64,000 nt of DNA, from the NCBI RefSeq assembly GCF_036017915.1, contig NZ_CP107929.1, forward strand, positions 5,460,001-5,524,000, given 5' to 3'. The notes under the pieces are model-generated. The model searched no databases, had not been told where the DNA came from, and saw nothing but the letters and a program-made list of their open reading frames with translations. Source of the stretch: Micromonospora sp. NBC_00421 (GTDB lineage Bacteria; Actinomycetota; Actinomycetes; Mycobacteriales; Micromonosporaceae). Positions 1-7,679 of the stretch are shown piece by piece (the stretch's first letter is position 1; each line of letters opens with the position of its first letter). Made by a program: the position numbers and the translations under genes.

Positions 1-1455
1 CCCACCCCACTCCACCACGAACCCCCCACCACGACCCGACCCCACCACCGGCCGCAGCCGATCCACCGGCAACCCCAACTCCACCGGCAACCCCGCCAAC
101 ACCCGCGACCAATAACCCAACTGCACCGACACCACCGAACCCACATCACCCTCACCACCAAGCACCTCCCGCTGCCACAACGCAAAATCCGCATACTGCA
201 CCGGCAACGACACCCACTCCGGCACCCGACCCACCAACCGCGCCCGATACGCCACCGACAGGTCACGGGTCAGCGGCCCTCGGGACCACGCGTCGAAGCC
301 GACGTGGTGGAACAGCAGCACGAGCAGGTGGTCGTCCGGGCCCGTCGTGATCACGGTGACCCGCAGCGGGACGTCCTCCGACAGGTCGAAGGTGTGCTCG
401 ACCGCCCGGTCCAACGCCCGGTCCAGGTCTGCCTCGGAGCAGGTCAGTTCGTCGACGTGCACCACGCCAACCGGCAGCACCACCTGTACCGGTTCGCCGT
501 CGACCTCCCGCAGCACCGTCCGCAACGCCTCGTGCCGGGCGACCACGTCGCCCAGCGCCGACCGCAGTGCCACGCGGTCCAGCGGCCCCCGCAGCCGGTG
601 GACGAGCGGCAGGTGGTACGTCCGCTGCGGCCCCTCCAACTGGTCGAGGAACCAGAGCCGTCGCTGCCCGAACGACATCGGGACCGCCGCCGGGCGGGAC
701 CTGCGCGCGAGCGGTGGAAGCCCCGGCTCGCTCGCACCGGGCGCCGGGGTGACCGAGCGTTCCTCGGCCGACCCGTCGGCGACACCGGCGGGCGCCCGGC
801 CCAGTCGTACCGCCGCACCCGTGAGCAGCGGGGCGATCAGGTCGGCTGCGGGGACCTCGGCCCGCGCCACGCCGGCGTCCGGGTGCCCACCCGGCCCGTT
901 CTCCGCGAGGAGTCGGACGAGTTCGCCCTGGCTCAACACGACGCACTGCGGTCGGTCAGCGGCCACCGGTGAGACCAGCAGACAGGCCGGGTCCAACGGA
1001 TCGCGGCCGGATCCGCTCGCCGGATCGTGATCCGACAGGGACGCCACCGCCGCCCGCAACCCCTCGTCCGCCAGATCGAGGAAGGGCACGTCGGTCCGCG
1101 CACACACCCGTGCCGTCGGTCCGTCCGCGCCGGAGCCGAGGGCCAGCGCCGGGCCAGCCGCACCGAAGGCCTGGTCGACGCGCTCCTCCGACCACCCCTC
1201 CTCGATCGGCAGATACGCTCCGCCCGCCTTCAGTACCGCCAACATGCCGACGGCGAAGCGCGTGTCTCGGGGCAGCGCGAGCGCCACCGACTGCCCGGCC
1301 CGCAGACCCCGGGTGACGAGATGGTGGGCGAGACGGTTGACAGTCGCGTTCAGGGCGGCGTACGACAGCTCCTCGCCGTACCCCGTCAGCGCGACGGCTC
1401 CTGGCGTGAGCCGCACCTGCGCCTCGAACCTCTCCTGGACCGATCCGGCGATCAT
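1..1455 (-). CDS. Nonribosomal peptide synthetase, N-terminal part (decayed A domain fragment + C domain), partial
   Basis: The reading frame opens at an ATG at 1455, preceded by GGGAG at nine bases, and runs off the left edge (485 codons visible). Residues 1 to about 235 resemble the first half of an adenylation domain: A1-like LSYAAL and A2-like LKAGGAYLP are clear, but the A3 region (about 157-175) has lost the TSGSTGxPKG loop and reads SPVAADRPQ. No A4-A10 and no carrier domain follow. A condensation domain starts at about residue 260 (SFGQRRLWFLDQL), continues with RHEALRT, and has HHVGFDAWS at 383-391, so HHxxxD is intact but the usual Gly is Ala. An MbtH gene lies just upstream. The C domain would therefore have to take its donor from another protein or from a free substrate. 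Base usage changes sharply near 250. Function as a chain-starting or trans-fed NRPS is inference. Confidence 0.9.
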   Translation of the reverse strand, partial: MIAGSVQERFEAQVRLTPGAVALTGYGEELSYAALNATVNRLAHHLVTRGLRAGQSVALALPRDTRFAVGMLAVLKAGGAYLPIEEGWSEERVDQAFGAAGPALALGSGADGPTARVCARTDVPFLDLADEGLRAAVASLSDHDPASGSGRDPLDPACLLVSPVAADRPQCVVLSQGELVRLLAENGPGGHPDAGVARAEVPAADLIAPLLTGAAVRLGRAPAGVADGSAEERSVTPAPGASEPGLPPLARRSRPAAVPMSFGQRRLWFLDQLEGPQRTYHLPLVHRLRGPLDRVALRSALGDVVARHEALRTVLREVDGEPVQVVLPVGVVHVDELTCSEADLDRALDRAVEHTFDLSEDVPLRVTVITTGPDDHLLVLLFHHVGFDAWSRGPLTRDLSVAYRARLVGRVPEWVSLPVQYADFALWQREVLGGEGDVGSVVSVQLGYWSRVLAGLPVELGLPVDRLRPVVGSGRGGGFVVEWGG

Positions 1456-1536
1456 GAAGGGCTGCTCCCGGCTAGAAGGAAATCGACGTCTGTTCCGGGC
1501 GAGGTCCTGGCACCGGAGAGGTGGGGCGGGTGACGC

Positions 1537-1752
1537 TCAGGTCAGGGTGTCCATCTGCTGGATCAGGCTGCGCGGGCGCAGGTCCGGCCAGTTCTCGTTG
1601 ACGTAGGCGATGCAGGACGGCCGATCGGCGACGCCGAAGACGACCGCCCAACCGGCGGGTACCGCGGCGAACTCCGGCCAGAGCGAGTGCTGACCCTCGT
1701 CGTTGACGAGGACGAGGAAACGGCCGTCGGGGTCGTCGAACGGGTTGGACAT
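1537..1752 (-). CDS. MbtH-like NRPS accessory protein
   Basis: This 71-residue protein has the MbtH family signature: NPFDD at the start, [10 protein letters not shown], a PAGW turn, and the closing W-P-D-L-R-P segment. MbtH proteins bind adenylation domains in the cytosol and are needed for their folding or activity. The start is set at the internal ATG at 1752, because the upstream extension of the frame (to 1851) is low-complexity and is not found in the family. It lies 81 bases upstream of the NRPS and is probably co-transcribed with it. Its presence argues that intact A domains exist in the part of the synthetase outside the window, since the fragment seen here has lost most of its own. 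Confidence 0.95.
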   Translation of the reverse strand: MSNPFDDPDGRFLVLVNDEGQHSLWPEFAAVPAGWAVVFGVADRPSCIAYVNENWPDLRPRSLIQQMDTLT

Positions 1753-2152
1753 CGAGGTGATCCTGTCTGTGGTCGTGACAACGGGCGTCCTGGTCGACGG
1801 CCCGGGACGGTCGTGTGTGGACGACCGGTGGGCGGTCGGCGAGGTGGTCACCGCAGGGTGGCCGGGCCGGTTCGGTGGAACACCGGTCGAGGGCTGGCTC
1901 GGGTGCGGTCCGGCTCGGCGGCGAGCTGGTCCGGGTCAGGTTCGACTGGCTCGGTGAGCCGCGGACGGCTTCGGTGTGGCGGGCACGTCGTGACGTGGTC
2001 GCTTCTCCCGCCGGAGTGGACCGGGGCGGCGAGGGACCGGTCGAGGCCCGGAGCGGGCCGGTGGGTCATGGTCCGTTCCGGATGGTGGTGCCCGGCCCGC
2101 GTGGGTGGTGGCCCGGCCGGCGGGGATGGTGGCCCGGCCGGCGCGGGACGAG
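1753..2152. other. Non-coding gap with short G-rich repeats
   Basis: Four hundred bases between two minus-strand genes without a convincing gene. Around 2084-2140 there are three imperfect copies of GGTGGTGCCCGGCC / GGTGGCCCGGCCGG. Only shadow reading frames of poor codon quality cross it. It presumably holds the promoter of the MbtH/NRPS unit, but no clear promoter was identified. Confidence 0.4.
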
Positions 2153-3205
2153 CTACTTGGTGCCGAGCGTGAGGCCGTGCTCGTATGGGAGACCACCGAT
2201 GGTGTGGATCTCCCGAAAGCCCGCCTGGCGCAGCCACCGCTCGTAGTCCCGCGCCGGGTACGCCATGCCCTGCCCACTGGCCAACACGTTGAAGTAGAGG
2301 CCGAGCCGGGCGCCGAAGATGCCGCTGGTCTCGTCGTCGGAGACGTTGTAGCCGTAGATGAACACCCGGCCGCCGTCCGGAAGAGCGTCGTACGCCTTCC
2401 GCATCAGGCCGAGGATCTGCTCCGCGGCGAAGATCTCCAACACATGACTGAAGAGCACGGCGTCCGGGCCGGTGGGAAAGTCATCGGTGAAGATGTCCCC
2501 CGGCTGCAGGGTGACGCCGGCGGGAAGGGCTCTCCCCGGGTCGGCAGTGGCGAGCCGGGACACGCTCGGCATGTCGAAGACGGTGCAGCGCATCGCCGGG
2601 TGGCGGGCGACCAACCGAACGGAGGTGGTGCCGTCTCCACCGCCCACGTCGAGCAGGTGCCGCACGTCCCGGAACTCCTGTCGCTCCACCAGGCCGTCGA
2701 CCGAGCGCAGTGTGAAGGCGCTCATCGCCCGGTGGAAGGTCGCCTCCAGCTCGGGGTCACGCGACAGGCGTTGGTACAGCGTCGGCTCGTCGCCGGGAAA
2801 CCTGCTCAGCGCGGTGTTGGTGCCGGCACGGAGCGCCTCGGTCATCTGGGCGAAGGCCGGGTAGTAGACCTCCCGCCAGCCGATGAGAATGTGGCTCCAA
2901 CTGTCGTCGGCATCCGACGCCAACAGCTCTCCGGCCACCGCCGAGTTGTGATAGCCCTCGTCGCGCCGCTCGATCAACCCGGTCGAACACACCGCCTGGA
3001 GCAGGACGCGTAGCTGGTGACGAGGCAGCCCCGTGGCCGCCCGGATGGTGTCGAAATCGCATCCGGGCCGCCCGGCCAAAAGCTGGAACACGCGCAATTC
3101 AGCGGCCGTGGCCACTGCGTTGAAAAGCGCTGGAGCGTTGACCAGAAAGTTGAAACGCTCGCGAACTGGGTCTTCAAGACGCGCCGCGTCCACCATCCCC
3201 ATCAT
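2153..3205 (-). CDS. SAM-dependent methyltransferase of the COMT/ASMT O-methyltransferase fold
   Basis: A 350-residue protein with an N-terminal winged-helix dimerisation domain (about 20-100) and a C-terminal Rossmann SAM domain with LDVGGGDGT at 185-193. In plant-type COMTs, and in C-methylating relatives such as MppJ, a catalytic or metal-binding His-Asp sits in a CHDW motif. Here the equivalent stretch reads SHVLEIF (253-259) with Glu-Ile in place of His-Asp. It may act on the phenyl ring or amino acid of the cluster product, or be a C- or N-methyltransferase. A GGGGAGG ribosome site stands just before three in-frame ATGs (3205, 3202, 3196); the last has the best spacing. It is divergent from the first amidinotransferase, and a CRP-like palindrome lies about 100 bases upstream. 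Confidence 0.88.
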   Translation of the reverse strand: MMGMVDAARLEDPVRERFNFLVNAPALFNAVATAAELRVFQLLAGRPGCDFDTIRAATGLPRHQLRVLLQAVCSTGLIERRDEGYHNSAVAGELLASDADDSWSHILIGWREVYYPAFAQMTEALRAGTNTALSRFPGDEPTLYQRLSRDPELEATFHRAMSAFTLRSVDGLVERQEFRDVRHLLDVGGGDGTTSVRLVARHPAMRCTVFDMPSVSRLATADPGRALPAGVTLQPGDIFTDDFPTGPDAVLFSHVLEIFAAEQILGLMRKAYDALPDGGRVFIYGYNVSDDETSGIFGARLGLYFNVLASGQGMAYPARDYERWLRQAGFREIHTIGGLPYEHGLTLGTK

Positions 3206-3302
3206 CCTCCCCGTTTGAACGATTGGGTGCGCTCCTCACCGAGGCAAGAAACGATAGATCGCACTCAACCTGAACCCTCACCGGGGAACAAGTCCGAGTC
3301 AG

Positions 3303-3318
3303 TGTGACATGGATCACA
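3303..3318. promoter_or_regulatory. CRP/FNR-type palindromic operator, site 1
   Basis: The sequence TGTGACATGGATCACA matches TGTGA-N6-TCACA exactly. It lies 98 bases upstream of the methyltransferase start. It shares TGTGA and TGGATCACATCA with the second site 246 bases away, which makes chance less likely. The regulator is not encoded in the window, so assignment to a CRP family protein is inference. Confidence 0.6.
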
Positions 3319-3548
3319 TCATTGAGATACGTAAATACTTACCACATCGAGGGGATTTCGTGGGAGCCCCGGAGGATGCAGCAGGCCGCCCCGAGTGCGC
3401 ACACACGGTGATTACAGGGCAGCTTTAAGTGGCGTCTCCGCGCTTGAACGCAAACGGCCACAGCTCGCCTCATCAGCTATTTGTGCACTTCAAACGGCCC
3501 CCGTGTCAGTGAGTGCCGGTAGATCACCCACCGTGATACCGACCTATA

Positions 3549-3564
3549 TGTGATCTGGATCACA
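3549..3564. promoter_or_regulatory. CRP/FNR-type palindromic operator, site 2
   Basis: The sequence TGTGATCTGGATCACA matches TGTGA-N6-TCACA exactly and lies 157 bases upstream of the first amidinotransferase start at 3721. Together with site 1 it could allow one regulator to control both divergent transcripts. Confidence 0.6.
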
Positions 3565-3720
3565 TCACCGTGGCCGACCGACGGGATTGCGCGACATCGA
3601 TGGAGTGTGATTGCATGTCGCTGCGCCAGGTGCATGGACGCCGGCCAAAATTCGATATCCGGAGATCGCATAAAGGGTCCTGTTGCGCCCGCGGTCGGAT
3701 ATCAGTGAACGGGGACTGAA

Positions 3721-4878
3721 ATGCAACTAAATAGCTTTGACGATTGGTCTCCCCTACGGGAGATAATCGTCGGATCCGCAAGAAACTACATCTCCCATGA
3801 TCGGGAGCTGTCGTTCGAACTATTCTTCCACGAGAACATTACGAACGACAATCCTGGGCGCTCCGAGTGGTATTATCCGCGGCTGTCCCTGAGCGACGAG
3901 CAGCGCACCGGGGGCAGCGATCGGGTGCCGATCAAGGCGCGATACGTCGACGAGCTGAACGAGGATCTCGCCGGCATCGTCACGGCTCTCGAGTCCCTCT
4001 CCGTCACCGTGCACCGGCCGATGGACGTCGATCCGACCACGGTCGGGGTCCGCACACCGGCCTGGTCCGCGCCGGTCGTACCGCCACTGAACGTACGGGA
4101 CAACACCCTCGTCGTCGGTGACGAGATCATCGAGACGCCGCCGATGATCCGGGCGCGGTACTTCGAAACCCAGCTGCTCAAGCCGATCTTCGCCGAGTAC
4201 TTCCGGCGGGGAGCCCGGTGGTCCGTCATGCCCCGGCCCTTCATGACCGACGCCTCGTTCGATCTGTCGTACGTCCGCGAGAGCACGGCCGGCGGACCGA
4301 CGGAACCGATCGGGGAGGTCACCACCTCCCCCTACGACACGGGCGTGGAGATGATGTTCGACGCTGCGCAGTGCCTGCGTCTCGGCCGGGACATCGTGGT
4401 CAACGTGTCCACGGGCAACCACGCCCTGGCCTGCGACTGGCTCGAACGCCACCTCGAGGGCCGGTTCCGCGTCCATCGGGTCCACCGGCTCAGTGACAGC
4501 CACATCGACAGCATGGTCCTGGCACTGCGTCCGGGCACACTGCTGGTCCGGTCACCCGAGGTACGCGACAAGCTGCCCGTGCCCCTGCGTGGCTGGGACA
4601 TGATCGTCCCGCCCCCCGCCACGGCCGACGACTTCCCCCGCTACCAGGATGACGACCTCATCCTCACCAGCCCCTTCATCGACCTGAACGTTCTCTCCGT
4701 CGACCCGGACACCGTCCTGGTGAACGACGCCTGCCCCGAGCTGATCCGGGAGCTGGAGCGGCACAAGTTCACAGTCGTCCCCGTCCGGCACCGACATCGT
4801 CGACTCTTCGGTGGTGGGTTCCACTGCTTCACCCTCGACACCGTGCGCGAGGGCGGCGACGAGGACTACCTGAGCTGA
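3721..4878 (+). CDS. Amidinotransferase, StrB/AGAT family (copy 1)
   Basis: A 385-residue enzyme of the family that moves an amidino group from arginine to an acceptor amine (glycine in AGAT, scyllo-inosamine in StrB). The fold signatures are all there: RDNTLVVGDEIIETP at 126-140 (Asp127 region), LGRDIV with Asp224, SHIDS with His261, and GGGFHCFTLDT with Cys369. These align with the Asp/His/Cys catalytic triad of AGAT. A second, clearly homologous copy lies at 11781-12929. Given the dihydroxyphenylglycine genes around it, the likely acceptor is the alpha-amino group of Dpg or a related amino acid, giving a guanidino acid; this is inference. The first 150 bases are lower in GC than the rest. 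It is transcribed away from the methyltransferase and ends 55 bases from the convergent dpgD. Confidence 0.93.
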   Translation: MQLNSFDDWSPLREIIVGSARNYISHDRELSFELFFHENITNDNPGRSEWYYPRLSLSDEQRTGGSDRVPIKARYVDELNEDLAGIVTALESLSVTVHRPMDVDPTTVGVRTPAWSAPVVPPLNVRDNTLVVGDEIIETPPMIRARYFETQLLKPIFAEYFRRGARWSVMPRPFMTDASFDLSYVRESTAGGPTEPIGEVTTSPYDTGVEMMFDAAQCLRLGRDIVVNVSTGNHALACDWLERHLEGRFRVHRVHRLSDSHIDSMVLALRPGTLLVRSPEVRDKLPVPLRGWDMIVPPPATADDFPRYQDDDLILTSPFIDLNVLSVDPDTVLVNDACPELIRELERHKFTVVPVRHRHRRLFGGGFHCFTLDTVREGGDEDYLS

Positions 4879-4933
4879 TGGACGAGATGACCACCGGCGC
4901 TCGGGGTCGACGGGTCGGCGCGAACCGCGCCGT

Positions 4934-5737
4934 TCACCTCGCCTCCCACCTCGGTTCACGTTTGTCCACGAAGGCCGCCGGCCCCTCGATCGCGTCCCGG
5001 CTGTGCATCCGGCGCTCCTCCCAGGGGTACCGGGTGGTGAACGCCGACGGTAGGGGCATCGTGGCCGACACCGTGGCCGCCTCCTTGATCGCCCGCACCG
5101 AGAGCGGTGCGCATCGCAACAGGTCGGCGAGCCAGCCCTCGACACAGGCGTCGAGATCAGCCGGCTCCACCACCTCGTTGACCAGTCCGAGTTCGTACGC
5201 GCGCGCCGCGCTCATCGGCCGGCCGGTCAGCAGATGGCCCATGGCCGTCTTCCACGGCGCCTGCCGGGTCAACCGGAAGATGCCGCCGGCCCCCGCTATC
5301 AGACCAAGCCTGGCCTCGGGAAGAGCGAAGCTCGCGTCCGTGGACGCGATGACGAGGTCACAGGCCAGAGCCATCTCGAAACCGCCGCCCATGGCGTACC
5401 CGCGTACCTTCGCCACCACCGGCTTGGTCAGGTCGAAACGTTCGGTGAGACGGGGCCAGCCCGGCTTGCCGCGACTGCCGAAGGTCGCCGTGCCGGCTGA
5501 CCCGGTCCGTGTCCTCGCCGCCAACTCCTTGAGGTCCTGACCCACGGAAAAAGCACGGTCGCCCGCGCCGGACAGCAAAGCCACCCACAACGAATCGTCA
5601 TTCTCGAAATCGTCCCAGATGGCGGCGAGTTCCTCGTGCATACGCAGATCCATCGCATTGAGGACCTCGGGCCGGTGGAGAGTGACCCGGGCGACGCGAC
5701 CATCTTTTTCATAGATAACTCTCGACGAATGCGACAC
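4934..5737 (-). CDS. dpgD: DpgD-type enoyl-CoA hydratase (crotonase) of 3,5-dihydroxyphenylglycine biosynthesis
   Basis: A crotonase-fold protein with the two oxyanion-hole segments FSVGQDL and [15 protein letters not shown]. In glycopeptide clusters DpgD is an enoyl-CoA hydratase that helps DpgA/DpgB aromatise the tetraketide to 3,5-dihydroxyphenylacetyl-CoA. The frame is open up to 5836, but that would overlap the dpgA start and add about 33 non-family residues. A GTG at 5737 gives 267 residues, the usual length, and is preferred although no strong ribosome site precedes it. It is transcribed divergently from dpgA, about 87 bases apart, so the two probably share a promoter region. Confidence 0.9.
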   Translation of the reverse strand: MSHSSRVIYEKDGRVARVTLHRPEVLNAMDLRMHEELAAIWDDFENDDSLWVALLSGAGDRAFSVGQDLKELAARTRTGSAGTATFGSRGKPGWPRLTERFDLTKPVVAKVRGYAMGGGFEMALACDLVIASTDASFALPEARLGLIAGAGGIFRLTRQAPWKTAMGHLLTGRPMSAARAYELGLVNEVVEPADLDACVEGWLADLLRCAPLSVRAIKEAATVSATMPLPSAFTTRYPWEERRMHSRDAIEGPAAFVDKREPRWEAR

Positions 5738-5824
5738 GTGGGGAGCATAGCAAAGCCCTTCGGGACTTTCGCTGCGCGTGCGCAGACGGCGATGCCCGCA
5801 GCCTTTACACATCCGGGAGCCGGG

Positions 5825-6931
5825 ATGAATCCGCAAGCCGCACCGCCGAGCACCACGGTCGCGATCGACGAGTCGACGGCCGGCCTTGCCCGCATCACGG
5901 GGATCGGCACCGCCATCCCGGCCACCGCGTACACCCAGCAGGAACTGCTCGACGAGTTCCAGATCACCGATCCGCGGGTGCGCTCGGTCTTTCTCAACAG
6001 CGCCATCGACCGCCGGGGACTCGTGCTGCCGCCTCGGCTGCCGGACGGCTCACGCGGCGCGGAATCCCAGGGCGACCTCCTGCGGAAGCACACCACGCAG
6101 GGCATCTCCATGGGGACCGAGGCGATCGCGGCGTGCCTGAAGGATGCCGGGGCCACCCTCGCCGACGTCCGCTACCTCTGCTGCGTGACCACCACCGGAT
6201 TCCTCACCCCCGGCTTCTCCGCCCTGCTGATCAGGGAACTCGGCATCGACAGGCACTGCTCGCGTCTGGACGTCGTGGGCATGGGCTGCAACGCCGGCCT
6301 CAACGGGCTGACGGCGGTGGCCACCTGGGCCCAGGCACACCCGGGCCAGCTCGCGGTCCTGGCCTGCATCGAAGCCTGCTCCGCCGCGTACGTCTTCGAC
6401 GGGACGATGCGGACCTCGGTGGTGAACAGCCTCTTCGGCGACGGCGCGGCGGCCGTCGCCCTGCGGTCCTGCGAGACGTCTCGGGACGGCGGCCCGCGCC
6501 TGCTGAAGTTCTCCAGCTGCATCGTCCCGGACGCGCTGGGCGCCATGCGCTACGACTGGGACGATGCGGTGGGCCGGTTCAGTTTCTACCTCGACCCCGA
6601 GGTTCCGTACGTCGTCGGCGCGCACGCCGAGATAGCGCTCGATCGTCTGTTGACCGGGACGGGGCTACGGCGCAGCGACATCAGGCACTGGGTGGTGCAT
6701 TCCGGCGGCAAGAAGGTCATTGATTCGGTGCGGCTCAATCTCACCCTTTCCCGGGATGACCTGAGGCACACCACCGGGGTGCTCCGCGATCACGGAAACA
6801 TGTCCAGTGGTTCCTTCCTGTTCTCGCTGGAACGGCTGCGCGACGAAGGACGGGTCAATCCCGGGGAGCACGGGGTCCTGATGACTATGGGCCCCGGATC
6901 GACCATCGAAATGGCATTGGCGCGTTGGTGA
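5825..6931 (+). CDS. dpgA: DpgA, type III polyketide synthase making 3,5-dihydroxyphenylacetyl-CoA
   Basis: A 368-residue chalcone-synthase-family enzyme. DpgA condenses four malonyl-CoA units to the precursor of 3,5-dihydroxyphenylacetyl-CoA. The catalytic triad is visible: Cys155 in [13 protein letters not shown], His292 in VVHSGGKK, and Asn325 in DHGNMSSGS. The ATG at 5825 follows GGGAG at five bases and gives the family length; the frame stays open to 5636, with another ATG at 5792, but this part would overlap dpgD. It heads the operon dpgA-dpgB-dpgC-aminotransferase-P450 with overlapping or close junctions. Confidence 0.97.
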   Translation: MNPQAAPPSTTVAIDESTAGLARITGIGTAIPATAYTQQELLDEFQITDPRVRSVFLNSAIDRRGLVLPPRLPDGSRGAESQGDLLRKHTTQGISMGTEAIAACLKDAGATLADVRYLCCVTTTGFLTPGFSALLIRELGIDRHCSRLDVVGMGCNAGLNGLTAVATWAQAHPGQLAVLACIEACSAAYVFDGTMRTSVVNSLFGDGAAAVALRSCETSRDGGPRLLKFSSCIVPDALGAMRYDWDDAVGRFSFYLDPEVPYVVGAHAEIALDRLLTGTGLRRSDIRHWVVHSGGKKVIDSVRLNLTLSRDDLRHTTGVLRDHGNMSSGSFLFSLERLRDEGRVNPGEHGVLMTMGPGSTIEMALARW

Positions 6932-6944
6932 GAGGGGAACGGTG

Positions 6945-7679
6945 ATGACGGACACCGGTACGGTATTCGCACGTACGCAGGACGGTCTCGGGCTGCTCGC
7001 ACCGATCGACGGAGCCGGCGCACTCGAGGAACTGACAGCCACGGTGAACGCGATCTGTGGTCGGATCGAGACGGGAGCCGAGAAGACGACGTTGGTGCTG
7101 CAACTCAGCGGCACTCCGGCGGGCGGCCGGGAATGGCCGGGCGACGTGAGCATCCAGGCGGTGAACCGCTGGGAACGGGCCCTGCGCCGACTCGAACGCC
7201 TCGCCGTGGTCAACATCGCCGTAGCCCGGGGTACCTGTGGTGGTGCCGCGCTGGACCTGTTGCTCACCGCGGATCTCCGGATCGCCGCGACCGATCTGGA
7301 GATCGTGCTGCCCGTGAACGACGGCCACTTCTGGCCGGGCATGTCCGTCCACCGCCTGGTCCAGCACCTCGGCATGGCGCGGGCCCGGCAGATAGTGCTG
7401 TGGGGGGTCACCCTCGCCCTGCCCAAGGCGATCGAACTGGGCCTCGTCGACCAGGTCGGCAGCGACCTCGACGAGACCGTGCACACCGCGATGGTCCTCA
7501 CCGGGCAGATCTCCGACCAGGAGATGACCGTACGCCGGCAACTGCTGCTGGAAGCCGCCTCGGTCGGACACGACGAGGCCCTCGGGCTGCACCTGGCCGC
7601 CTGCGACCGGGAGTTGCGGCGGCTGCGCCAGGTCCGGTCCACGGACGCCGTCGTCCCCACCGCAGCGGCTGCCCCGTGA
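6945..7679 (+). CDS. dpgB: DpgB, enoyl-CoA hydratase-like partner of DpgA
   Basis: A 244-residue crotonase-family protein. In the known pathway DpgB raises the activity of DpgA and helps dehydrate and aromatise the polyketide. The fold core is recognisable: ARGTCGGAALDLLLTADLRIA, the usual oxyanion and trimer region, followed by the FWPGMSVHRL and ALPKAIELGLVDQVG segments. The start is the ATG at 6945; a GTG directly before it (6942) is equally possible, with GAGAGGGG upstream. The last bases GTGA overlap the dpgC start, so the two are translationally coupled. Confidence 0.93.
   Translation: MTDTGTVFARTQDGLGLLAPIDGAGALEELTATVNAICGRIETGAEKTTLVLQLSGTPAGGREWPGDVSIQAVNRWERALRRLERLAVVNIAVARGTCGGAALDLLLTADLRIAATDLEIVLPVNDGHFWPGMSVHRLVQHLGMARARQIVLWGVTLALPKAIELGLVDQVGSDLDETVHTAMVLTGQISDQEMTVRRQLLLEAASVGHDEALGLHLAACDRELRRLRQVRSTDAVVPTAAAAP

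Larger units (their letters stand above)
3206..3720. promoter_or_regulatory. Divergent intergenic control region of the biosynthetic cluster
   Basis: This 515-base gap separates the methyltransferase (minus) from the first amidinotransferase (plus). It is clearly more A/T-rich than its surroundings, as is the first 150 bases of the plus-strand gene. It contains two near-identical CRP-type palindromes, one near each gene. No gene of convincing quality lies inside. It is the best candidate for the main regulatory region in the visible part of the cluster. Confidence 0.6.

Noticed and set aside
1753..1851. N-terminal extension of the MbtH protein
   Set aside because: It is Ser/Thr/Pro-rich and out of keeping with the compact family, and the internal ATG gives the normal 71 residues.
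5738..5836. Longer DpgD N-terminus
   Set aside because: The extra 33 codons would overlap the dpgA start region, are Arg/Cys-rich and not seen in the family; the GTG at 5737 gives the usual length.
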